Below the pieces are notes generated by a model. It searched no databases. It had not been told where the DNA came from and was given only the letters and a program-made list of their open reading frames with translations. 64,000 bases of DNA from Breviolum minutum Mf 1.05b.01 (lineage: Eukaryota > Sar > Dinophyceae > Suessiales > Symbiodiniaceae): assembly GCA_000507305.1 (NCBI GenBank), contig DF239281.1, forward strand, positions 1-64,000, written 5' to 3'. Position 1 is the first letter of the stretch. Every line of letters begins with the position of its first letter. Shown one piece after another: positions 58,201 to 64,000 of this stretch. The position numbers and the translations under genes are program-made.

Positions 58201-61035
58201 GGCCATCGCCTTCTGCAGTATCATCCTGGCTTATGCCGCCTACAACTCGGCCAATACGAAATGGGGTGACGGCTTCCAAGGCATGAAATTTCAGCTGCTT
58301 GGACGAGCAGCTTTTGAAAGGCAAACAGTGCTGGCTTTCAGCTACAAAAAGTAGGAAACCGGTAAGCTGCATGTTTTTTTGGACTTGAAGCCTTCTGAAA
58401 TCAAATGTCACAGCTGCAAGTTACTCTCCCCTTCTTTTAAATGATCTTTGGAGTCAAGAATGACGAACTCCTAGAAATGAATTCAGACACACATATAGCC
58501 ATATAGCCGTCAATTCTTGTTGCTGAGGCTTGCCAAGAACATCCTGATTAGCAACCTGGGCATGACAAAGACGTTGATGGGGGACATGTCCTCTTCCTCT
58601 TCAAGATACAACGCGTTTGTAGCGTAGTGGCTAGAGTCGGCTATGGGGTCACCTAATCGAAACCGACCACCGATTCCACTTCCACAGTTTCGATGGAGAC
58701 ATCTAAGAAAAAAAAGCAACGAAACACACGAAACACACGAAACACCAATCCAACTCGTTTCATTTCAGATCCGAGGTATGGATGCCAAGTTGCATACTAA
58801 GAATTGGCGTCCACAACTGTTTCCCGGCGAAAGAATCCAAAAACAGAATACAACGATTGATATGCAAAGATTATCCGAGATTTTTGCACAAATTGCCAAT
58901 GCATCGTGCAAGGTTGGTGGTGACTGAACCAAAGATGAGGCCACAGCGATGCATCCTCTAGGTCTTTGTGGTTCGTTCTCTCGATTTCTCATGCGAGAAG
59001 AGAACAAAAGCACTCACGACATGTTTTTGATTCGCGTGCACATGCCAAGTCATGCAGGTCTCTCAACTCCATTGAAGGGTCGGTCTGGAACTCAAAATCG
59101 AAAAATCAAAAAAATCGAAAAATCCAAAAAACTCGGCTTTTCAGTTGAAGCAACTTTCTATCGATCGCTGAGGCGTTGACTTTTCCAGATTTGGGTATCC
59201 TGAAAACGGCATCGCAGATGAAGAACGGCCGCGGCTTCGTGGTGATCGGTGGCATTGTGTCTGGAAAGGCGGATGATTTTGTTTGAAAGGATGCCACTTG
59301 TAAACCAAGAGCATGCAATTGATGCAATAATAAAAATGTAATAGAGCGATCAAGAGATACAGATTTGGACATGGACAGTTTCACAATGCTTGAGATTCTT
59401 GTCTTCTTCTATTATGGTATTTGCCGAGTCCATGGAAGGTCAAAACGTTGTCTCAAGGTGGTCTCTTTTTGAGCGCAACTTGGCATCAGTTTGAGTCACT
59501 TTTTCTGGGCAGATCTGCGAAGAATACCTCCGGACTCCGACATTTCGATTCTTTTGCGTCTTTTGCATATCTTCGCTGTGGAGACTTCCTGTTTCCCAGG
59601 GCCTTCCAACACTTTGATCAATGATCCAATGGCAGGAGAAGATGGCAGACCAAGTGGCTGAAGGAAACTTCGAAGTCAAAGAGTTGCTTCGCAAGTGCCT
59701 CCCTTGGAAAACTGCCAAGGGCCTTGTATGGAAAACATGGAACATGTGGAAAATCGTTTGAACTGACAAAGCGCGCCAACCCGAGGTATATGATTGACGG
59801 TTTTGGAAAAGTGGTGTACTCGGACCCTTGGAGAAGACATCAGAGATAAGATTCTTTCAGTATTTCAACGAAAGCCTTCTATTTGAAGCTCTACTTAGTT
59901 CAACACCTGAGTCTTACAATCTCATGCATTGCATGCGCAAGACATCCCAAAACCATTGTTTGAGGATGACTTTGTGAATGGTTTGGCTAGCTTGGTGCAA
60001 TCCGGCGGCATGGGTGCTTTCGAACCCAACTGCATTTTGGCACAGTGGCCCAAAGATGTGTTGGCCTTGGGTCGAGAAGGTATCGAGAGGCGATCCAACC
60101 TGGTGACCTGGCAACGGAAAGACACAAGAAGTCAGATTTTTTCTCATATATTTTCCATATATTTTCACAATTTTTCATTGTGATGGTAATGTATTTTCCA
60201 TACAATTTCAGTGTATTTTGCATTTCTTGATTCTTTTGGATGAAGAAGGATGCTGAAGAATGTCCCTAGCTGTCAGCGGTTAATTTGTATATTTCATGAT
60301 TTTTGGATATGGTTCAAGCACAACAGAGATTGGTTGTGATATATTTGAGGTGAACATGGTACAGCCCAAATCTCAGTTGACTCTGTTTTGGACTTTCAGT
60401 TGGCACAAATTTCTGAATGTAAGGATCTCTGCCATCTTCCAGAAGGTACGGCTGTCAACTGTGCCTCCAATCGACGTTTCAGTTTCAGTTTCTGCGTTTC
60501 AGGTGATGATTTTGACCAAAGGTTTGGAATGGCCTGAGTTTGAGGAGCCTGGAATCACCAAATCTTCTTGAGCTTTCGAAGTGTTTCGAAGTGTTTCGAA
60601 TCAGGAGCGTTTGACAGGTAACGTCGATATTTGGTGGATCGTGGGAGATGGAGGAGTTCCGGAGCTCAATACAACTGCAGAATCCTCTGGTTTTCTACAC
60701 GTTTTTGTCTTGAAAAAAAAACACCCTTTCAGGTGCTGCTCTTGCTGCCAAGCCTGCTGAAAAAACACAAAGTATGGTCGGGCTGCCATATTCGGCTTTT
60801 TGTCTTGGCTGACAGGCGGGGGTCAGAAAAAAAGAAGGGATTTGCGGAGCATGTTGCAACATCGTGAACATTTTGATCTTCAAATATCAAGTTACTCGAA
60901 CCATGAGAATGAATGAAGTTGAATCAACATCATAGATGTTTGCCCGCAAAAGCACCACTGATTGAAGACTTTGGAAAATTGCCAGGGCAGGAGATGATGT
61001 TGATCAGATGCAGCAAGAACTTGACACGTGCGCCG
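46289..61035 (+). CDS. SLC12-type cation-chloride cotransporter (K-Cl-like), many exons
   Basis: An integral membrane transporter coupling Cl- to K+/Na+ movement. Family landmarks appear in order: GTLG (46.3 kb); [20 protein letters not shown]1 (46545); [22 protein letters not shown]2 (47.1 kb); [12 protein letters not shown]3 (55.05 kb); [15 protein letters not shown] (55.33 kb); [20 protein letters not shown] (56.2 kb); [16 protein letters not shown] (56.99 kb); [17 protein letters not shown] (57.14 kb); [13 protein letters not shown] (57.69 kb); [15 protein letters not shown] (57.89 kb); [13 protein letters not shown] (58.25 kb); [10 protein letters not shown] (58.8 kb); [20 protein letters not shown] (60.0 kb); [13 protein letters not shown] (60.62 kb); [14 protein letters not shown] (60.73 kb); [10 protein letters not shown] (60.99 kb). 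PNWRP, WGDG and HTKNWRPQ favour the KCC branch. The C-terminus beyond 61 kb was not identified. Confidence 0.9.
46451..46474. repeat. (CA)n microsatellite
   Basis: About 12 CA units within an SLC12 intron. Confidence 0.9.
46545..46615 (+). CDS. SLC12 exon: TM1
   Basis: After TTGGCAAG the exon reads [19 protein letters not shown], then PWTLGW. SLC12 consensus: GVxxPCxxNIxGVIxFLRLxWxVG. This is the first ion-pathway helix. The preceding short exon around 46289-46316 (GSVKGTLGM) matches the residues before it. Confidence 0.85.
47062..47156 (+). CDS. SLC12 exon: TM2, last exon before the 7.9-kb intron
   Basis: Reads [25 protein letters not shown]. SAIATNGxxxxGGxYxxISR is a signature of cation-chloride cotransporters. 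The following intron runs to about 55050 and holds the DIRS-like retrotransposon. Confidence 0.85.
47497..47781 (+). CDS. YR element ORF1, small hydrophobic protein
   Basis: 94 codons from ATG 47497. Residues ~26-54 ([20 protein letters not shown]) form a likely membrane helix, followed by a basic tail. The stop overlaps the next start as ATGA (47778-47781), which could allow termination-reinitiation. No homologue recognised. Confidence 0.5.
   Translation: MSSALVGPALELVREARFWFTSPSGCPVASLVLLAIGVGACCFGFGVVTGCLLASHRCRSWLWHCIVGAKDLWFEPQEAATSLELRRRLRSYRA
47778..48476 (+). CDS. YR element ORF2, unknown
   Basis: 232 codons starting [20 protein letters not shown], with an Ala/Pro-rich acidic stretch (residues ~45-75) and a C-terminal part containing [20 protein letters not shown]. 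It lies -1 relative to ORF1 and overlaps ORF3 by 31 nt. Probably an accessory or N-terminal Gag-like product; no domain recognised. Confidence 0.5.
   Translation: MSGTAYWLADWVVAPFSGVYHWLVPAGDPVVLDYSLLVEAQQASAAGVGEAADVEPAAPDLLGPEQAPLVPLVLQSPSRPTLTFVDLEPFFIGQLLQAKSVDSLARLCPTFLHHYLHRPELSTDRDWSPAARATRALRAGVSAARVAAGDFHKQASSLKLRGENYHYIVLCCRQSPGGFYTQAYSVYTTYLVTAGGSLQRGSVSHAFESAVEVEIFLRGAHRQWPVELRREN
48446..50080 (+). CDS. YR element ORF3, Gag-like protein
   Basis: 544 codons. Residues ~195-212 are a short coiled coil ([17 protein letters not shown]). A Pro/Gln linker follows, then a helical C-terminal half (~300-500) with [18 protein letters not shown] and [17 protein letters not shown], and a Lys-rich end ([11 protein letters not shown]). 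Length and layout fit a Gag-type nucleic-acid-binding protein; no zinc knuckle. The codon pattern is GC-rich, unlike the downstream pol. The pol frame is open through almost all of this ORF in the -1 register. Confidence 0.65.
   Translation: MASGAPPRELTLEALEALVAAPSAARVLPTLVWASTVEETQYKFLVHLVRCRNQGFMVCLPPGEATTAALDVLAGADPPVEVMYQEFTLALEDAKGRRFGTGDVILADFPVDALSAFTRPSSLRGAAAVGLLRLNVDGTVARPAARAAWGASDEWIRDGAEADDSLQEYITGEEVQEPELISSTPNGADGHADVVLQLQARIADLEQALAAAPGRRAAPPVVGEPQPQQAQPAYLFHPAQQQNTVDPTTMAQLRAMAGPPPARLSRLGRDVSQHMATPAQNLRAEADAGVIDEEEVAEAIGQSSDPLHRLLALQMKQTAALASRLTSKQPLDRISAVLGNDSGQSSSGVKGCVARDVYLRTMEDIQLTGKQILANAASDLGLSPSQLHSGIMREYVERRMPLGDHRLLSHMAQFLAVGWQWSFEQDNDMAMGLMARGLMMVEQIAIDQGRVQFAWLLAAMPDPNLQTIAMNKKRVGLRPYAKLACAPWVAGNIAFLKDLDYLENRLKGAKPVEDKEESEELAKAKKWKKKRNGQKPEGADQSTS
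50081..54741 (+). CDS. YR element pol: RT, RNase H with inserted methyltransferase, 2A, tyrosine recombinase
   Basis: The frame is open from 48595 but is credible as protein only from about 50.08 kb. [16 protein letters not shown]; motif [14 protein letters not shown] (Asp 51337); motif [14 protein letters not shown]; motif C LSIDD (51640-51645). RNase [12 protein letters not shown] (Asp 52138), then after a 1.17-kb insertion HINVLEC (Glu 53320), ALLDS (Asp 53395), NRSDGPSR (Asp 53542). Methyltransferase-like insert 52345-52930. 2A at 53704-53733. Recombinase 53731-54738. Access from ORF3 needs a -1 shift or reinitiation; no canonical XXXYYYZ heptamer was seen near the ORF3 stop. The N-terminal ~330 residues (50.08-51.1 kb) have no recognised domain. 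Confidence 0.88.
52345..52930 (+). other. C5-methyltransferase-like domain inserted in RNase H
   Basis: Motif I equivalent [19 protein letters not shown] then PGIDIRG; motif IV equivalent [10 protein letters not shown] (Cys 52570-52572); motif VI position SVEQPGSS (Glu 52732). Canonical C5 enzymes have DLFxGxGG, PPC and ENV. The PPC Cys and the Glu are present, but Asn is replaced by Gln and Pro. It ends around [10 protein letters not shown]. Capture of cytosine methyltransferases by retrotransposons has been reported in eukaryotes; activity here is unknown. Confidence 0.65.
53704..53733 (+). other. 2A ribosome-skipping motif
   Basis: [10 protein letters not shown], preceded by a hydrophobic run (RFLLLL), fits the D(V/I)ExNPG|P consensus exactly. 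Skipping between Gly (codon ending 53730) and Pro (53731) would release RT/RNase H from a 336-residue Pro-initiated recombinase. 2A motifs are known in picornaviruses and some non-LTR retrotransposons. Confidence 0.9.
53731..54741 (+). CDS. Tyrosine recombinase (product downstream of 2A)
   Basis: 336 residues if released by 2A. C-terminal catalytic domain: box [17 protein letters not shown] with His (54181-54183) at the usual Arg position; Lys in RCPKTSR (54280-54282); box [13 protein letters not shown] with Arg (54490-54492); Trp in GRW (54559-54561); nucleophile Tyr in LEFYIQE (54586-54588). The His-x-x-Arg His is Ala here. It would join circular cDNA to the target. CAT versus CGT is one transition from Arg, so box I may be a mutation or a lineage trait. 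Confidence 0.8.
   Translation, partial: PLRRAKDRGPRGPLDLTVGFRPVTSKRMNSCVADFAVWLRRELHLELDAIMWDVQAAPLALRAYGMWLFASGAARYRFVYTLTGIQDGYPHLRPFMSSAWQVDRKWQQHEPGACRPVLSEPIMKAICSVALLWHWHRWLAVTLVGFLGMLHPAEFLSLTRGDILLPRDTLVEKAVMYIFIRCPKTSRFARRQHCKVDDPLAVQFIDKLIGNCNGRDLIFPAGVTAYRRRWNAILGKLGIPHLQQHDGCTPAVLRGSGATHMFLRTEDIPRVQWRGRWAQAKTLEFYIQEAAAQSMLARLAPEAFKQVKFFSQFAAPLMSAFCVVDSQSNSEADSAF
55051..55084 (+). CDS. SLC12 exon: TM3, first exon after the retrotransposon
   Basis: After TCCCAAG the short exon reads [12 protein letters not shown], matching the TxxAAMYxLGxxE part of TM3. It ends before GTTGC. Only 34 bp, so its identity depends on context. Confidence 0.65.
55285..55440 (+). CDS. SLC12 exon: TM4 region
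   Basis: Reads [20 protein letters not shown] followed by [14 protein letters not shown]. The family has N(D/N)xRxxGxxxLxxLxxIxxxGxKxV here. Exon borders are approximate. Confidence 0.75.
56193..56303 (+). CDS. SLC12 exon: [14 protein letters not shown] signature
   Basis: After GGCCCAG the exon reads [36 protein letters not shown]. This is the most conserved SLC12 block (FFPxVTGIMAGxNxSGxLxDPxxSIPxGT), forming part of the ion-binding TM6 region. Ends before GTGCGG. Confidence 0.93.
56989..57049 (+). CDS. SLC12 exon: TM8-like helix
   Basis: Begins after TTCTGTAG, reads [20 protein letters not shown], and ends before GAGATG, apparently a GA donor. The 85-nt T/G-rich intron that follows ends in GACAG. 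Confidence 0.8.
57135..57197 (+). CDS. SLC12 exon: [14 protein letters not shown]
   Basis: Joins in phase with the preceding exon to give [20 protein letters not shown]. The family consensus is APRLLQAIAxDxIxPxLxxF. Ends near GCGGTG. Confidence 0.85.
57675..57735 (+). CDS. SLC12 exon: [13 protein letters not shown]
   Basis: Reads [18 protein letters not shown], matching AxxVxxFFLMCYxxxNLA. The 3' border is uncertain. Confidence 0.8.
57872..57965 (+). CDS. SLC12 exon: [12 protein letters not shown]
   Basis: Reads [30 protein letters not shown]. PNWRPRFxxYHWxxSLxGxxxC is a KCC/NKCC signature after the tenth helix. Confidence 0.9.
58085..58135 (+). CDS. SLC12 exon: last transmembrane helix
   Basis: Reads [16 protein letters not shown], a hydrophobic helix in the position of TM12. 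Weak on its own; placed by order between the PNWRP and WGDG exons. Confidence 0.55.
58219..58292 (+). CDS. SLC12 exon: [11 protein letters not shown]
   Basis: Begins after TTCTGCAG, reads [28 protein letters not shown] proteins have IYKYIEYxGAxxEWGDGIRGL here, at the membrane-cytosol junction. Confidence 0.85.
58769..58822 (+). CDS. SLC12 exon: HTKNWRPQL
   Basis: Reads [14 protein letters not shown] after an AG acceptor. KCC consensus [13 protein letters not shown] lies in the cytosolic C-terminal domain. Confidence 0.8.
59189..59270 (+). CDS. SLC12 exon: C-terminal domain strand/helix
   Basis: After TTTTCCAG it reads [29 protein letters not shown]. The family has LxxFASQLKxGKGLxxVxSVIxG. 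Next exon-like piece: [17 protein letters not shown] at 59.65 kb. Confidence 0.8.
59945..60115 (+). CDS. SLC12 exon: [16 protein letters not shown]
   Basis: Reads [35 protein letters not shown]: LIQSxGLGGLxxNTVLMGWPxxW. Confidence 0.85.
60500..61035 (+). CDS. SLC12 exons: [13 protein letters not shown] to [10 protein letters not shown]
   Basis: Four small exons: 60503-60570 ([17 protein letters not shown]), 60617-60655 ([14 protein letters not shown]), 60733-60815 ([27 protein letters not shown]) and 60991-61035 ([13 protein letters not shown]). They match the KCC string GxIDVWWIVHDGGLLLLLPxLLxxHKVWxxCxxRIFxVA...DDNSxQMKxDL. Each starts after an AG acceptor. Confidence 0.85.
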
Positions 61036-61099
61036 GATCCACCGGATCTTGACCTCGATTGTTGCCAACACTGTAAACATCTCAATGTATTAACATGTC

Positions 61100-64000
61100 T
61101 ATCACTACTTAATTATCAGGGGTGTTTTTCCGTGCATAGGCTCTGACTCATTCTGCTTCAACCATTTAAGAGCAACTCTCAAAATGTCGATTATTTCCGA
61201 TATGCTGTCATCACTAGGTATGTTCGAGACTTTCGATTGAAGATTGAGGTCTTTATCAAGGTGCCATGGTGGGATGTTTTTGTCAAAATGGCTTGGACAT
61301 TTTCCAAACATTTTCAAAGTCCGTCTGTCTGTTTGGCTGTTGGTTGGCTGTTTGGTCCAAGGTGGTAGATGATGTGGTGGCTGGAATGTCAAGAAGCGAA
61401 ACCACCATGGAGCCGCCACCGGAGGATACCGTCCCATCAGAGCAACCTGACGGATTCTCCTTAAAGATTTTTTTTTGACCAAAAAAAAGGAGTGTGTAAC
61501 GTGGTTTAACAAGAATCTGTCCGTGCCATCATATTCATGTCTGGCCATAGTTGTGGATCTTTGGATATTGAAAAATATATGAGATACTATGAGTATTTAT
61601 CAGTCAACACCGTGATGAACGTTTTTTCTTCCATGGCAAGGTATGAACTTGAGGCGGGCACAGCACACAAACATGATGACTTGCCCAAGCGGGTGACCAG
61701 CGGTGCCAGCTTGCAGGCTTGGAATTTTTTACACTTTCTCCCATAATCATGGAAGTGAAAAATCACCCTAAATTCCTCAATGGAAGGAAACTAATATTGG
61801 AGGTACCACTTTTTTACTTTGAATGATGGGAGGAAGTGTACAAGTTGACACCTTGGTTCTCCATTCTGTAGGATTTTGGGGCACGGATCTGTTCAGTTGG
61901 ACCTGGGGCCTTCAAGCTGCACTTTCCACAGGAGACCTTGAACCGTTGGCGTGGCCGCCAGCAGTTTACACGCGAGAGATCATTCGACAGCCGAGGTGGT
62001 GGGAAGAATATTTCCAGTTGGATGACGGCTTAAGACTGTCACCACAGGTCATATGAAAGCAGATAGATTTAGTAGAGTGTTAGGAATCTTAGCAGAATGT
62101 GATGCGTAATGTTTTTAGTTTTATATCTCTTCGCTTTGTCTCAATTGCGTGCAGTCAGCGGTGGTTCTGGCCCAGAACATCATCCCAACTCGGGGAATCC
62201 TGGAGGATCTTGGCCTCTTGGTTTATGGTGCCGGCTATACTTTCTATGCTAGATCAATGGGAGATCAATGGAAGACCAGTGGAGGTCATTGAGGACTTAC
62301 GACTTACATCGACTTTCGATTTCTTTTTTTACTAGCTGAGGTCGACGCGACACTTCTCCCTGCACAAGCAACGGCAGTTCCCAGAGCGGCTCCCACAATG
62401 GGCACCTGATCCACTCCCGCTAACTGCAGAGGATATCAAAACCCTTGCAGCATTTTGATGCAAACTTAGATGCTGAAAACAGACGTAGAATCCTTGCAAA
62501 ATTATTAGATTTAGGCTATTTATGGCATTGCCTCCTCATTTTGGTGGCATAGAAAATGAAGCACGCAACTGCAACATCTATCACCATAGATTACAAAACA
62601 CACCAATCAAAATACTTTTACATCAAATCACCATAATTTTTCGAACCGTGGTGATTTTGACAAATCTCTTCACAATTTTTACATGTAAAGCTCCTCTTGG
62701 GTTTTGGGTCTCGTGAAATTTCGAGGAGCTGGCCGCGATGAACAGCATGACGGATCCAGGGCCTGGAAGCAAGGCACGGTTTCCTGCGGTTGAAATTTAT
62801 TCTTCACAGTTCCCAAGTTTCAAGTTCCCCTTCAAAAAAAGAAACATGCCGAGTTACCTAAGAGTTGTGTCTGCGAAGGTGTGTCTCCCCTGTGCGTTTT
62901 TCTTTTCTCGACATTTTCCCTGGGTTTTTCTCTACGAACGCTGTTTTGTTTCTTGCGTGAATTTTGAAGCCTTAGAAACAGTATCCTTGTGCCCCAAGTT
63001 ATGTCATTGAGGATTCATTTAAAAAGTTGGCCAAAATTGGCTCCAAATTGTCTTCGACACGAAATTTGAAGCGCTGTGAGGGACTCGCTGGCTCCATCGA
63101 GCAATTGTGGCTTGGTTTTGTTACCTGTGTAACTTTTGCAGTGATTTCAGGTGGCACATCATAGGTATCCTGGAGGTATTCGGTATTCTCATGGCTTATG
63201 AACTTATGAGGCGCTTTGGAGACCGTGGTGAACATGACAGTGGACTACAGCGGGTGGTCAGTGAAAACAGTCAGTTGAACCGCATTCAAAGTGGGGGCTC
63301 GGGCTTCGCACGACAAGTGAGTGTGGAAGGCGCCATGCGTGCAGCGATCATGGCCAAGATGCATGAACGGACAATTCAAATCAACTCATGATAAAGGTAG
63401 AATGGTTTTGGAGTCTGGAGCATGTCTTTGCCAGTTTTCCTTTCTGTACTAAAAGAAAACTTTTTGCAGGTGGTTTCTGCAAAATCCAGATTCTCTCTAG
63501 ATAAGCAGATGTGGCACAGGCAAGCGAACATTGTTCCTTCATGATGTGATGCTGACATGTGTTGTGAGTATCATGTGTCTCTGGATGTTTCACTTCGCAT
63601 CTTGCCACGATGCAAAAAACAGAGAACTGCAGAGAACTACAGCAGAGAACATACCACATCCCGGTATCTTGTCGTACCACATCCCTTGGATCCATTGGCC
63701 AGTCCCGACAACTCGCGGCAACCTCTCCATGTTCTCCTCAAGAGCTCTCGGTGGGGAGCTCAAACAAAGGAGAGCGTTTGAAGATTTCCTTTGATTTACG
63801 AAAAAGACCGTGTCTTAACTTTTCTCATTCAGTGCTTCTATGTCCATGCATTTCATGAATTCTCAGCCGTGCCACTCCTGGACTGTTAATTTGTTTGCAT
63901 TCACTGATTCCCAGGTGGTCTCTGTCCTAAACAAAGTGATGCTGGAGGACCGAATTGCCGCACTGAAGCCACCGAAACCGCCACTGAAGCCACTTGTGAA
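61100..64000 (+). CDS. Exon-like segments, gene not recognised
   Basis: Plus-strand protein-like pieces: LEPLAWPPAVYTREIIRQPR (61.94 kb), SAVVLAQNIIPTRGILEDLG (62.16 kb), RHFSLHKQRQFPERLPQWAP (62.35 kb), VVSENSQLNRIQSGGSGFAR (63.26 kb), VSVLNKVMLEDRIAALKPP (63.92 kb). They could be the rest of the SLC12 C-terminus with lineage-specific inserts, or the next gene in the same-strand run. I could not align them to the SLC12 tail. Confidence 0.35.

Noticed and set aside
58610..58690. tRNA-like text (TAGCGTAGTGGCTAGAGT ... AATCGAAACC)
   Set aside because: Box A is plausible, but box B lacks GGTTCGA and no cloverleaf could be folded by eye.
1..64000. CRISPR array, bacterial operon or prophage
   Set aside because: No regularly spaced repeats with unique spacers; genes are intron-rich and elements are eukaryotic.

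Overview
The window looks like nuclear DNA of a dinoflagellate, most likely Symbiodiniaceae-like. That is an inference from four things: genes broken into many short exons with GT, GC and apparent GA donors before AG acceptors; T/G-rich introns; genes in same-strand runs; and several reverse-transcriptase families of a style I associate with dinoflagellates. No rRNA, tRNA or spliced-leader gene was recognised.

Layout. About 0.7-9.7 kb, minus strand: a multi-exon gene for a ZNFX1-like SF1 helicase, recognised from a Q-motif exon, a Walker A exon and an NHAIDEFL exon, followed by Cys/His exons. About 10-19.3 kb: repeats, a decayed reverse-transcriptase element (12.3-14.5 kb, minus), a 60-bp-class minisatellite, and a 162-bp duplication around a single N that looks like an assembly artefact. 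19878-28378: a Ty1/copia LTR retrotransposon on the minus strand with 125-bp LTRs, an initiator-tRNA-like primer site, gag, PR-IN-RT-RH pol, and a long membrane-anchored extension after RNase H. 28.4-36 kb: gene-poor, with dispersed repeats, a 350-bp foldback element and short elements with terminal inverted repeats.

About 36.3-39.0 kb, plus strand: exon-like pieces I do not recognise. 39.6-41.4 kb: a split nuclear gene for a bacterial-type peptide chain release factor 2 (SPF and GGQ motifs), probably organellar. 46.3-61.0 kb: a many-exon K-Cl-cotransporter-like SLC12 gene. The intron between its TM2 and TM3 exons (about 47.16-55.05 kb) holds a complete-looking tyrosine-recombinase (DIRS-like) retrotransposon at 47.4-54.9 kb in the same orientation.

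The most unusual system is that DIRS-like element. It has four successive ORFs, each in the -1 frame relative to the one before. Its pol has a C5-methyltransferase-like domain inserted inside the RNase H domain. A consensus 2A ribosome-skipping motif ([10 protein letters not shown]) lies between RT/RNase H and the tyrosine recombinase, so the recombinase would be released as a separate 336-residue protein. The recombinase has His where the first catalytic Arg is expected, so this copy may be unable to integrate.
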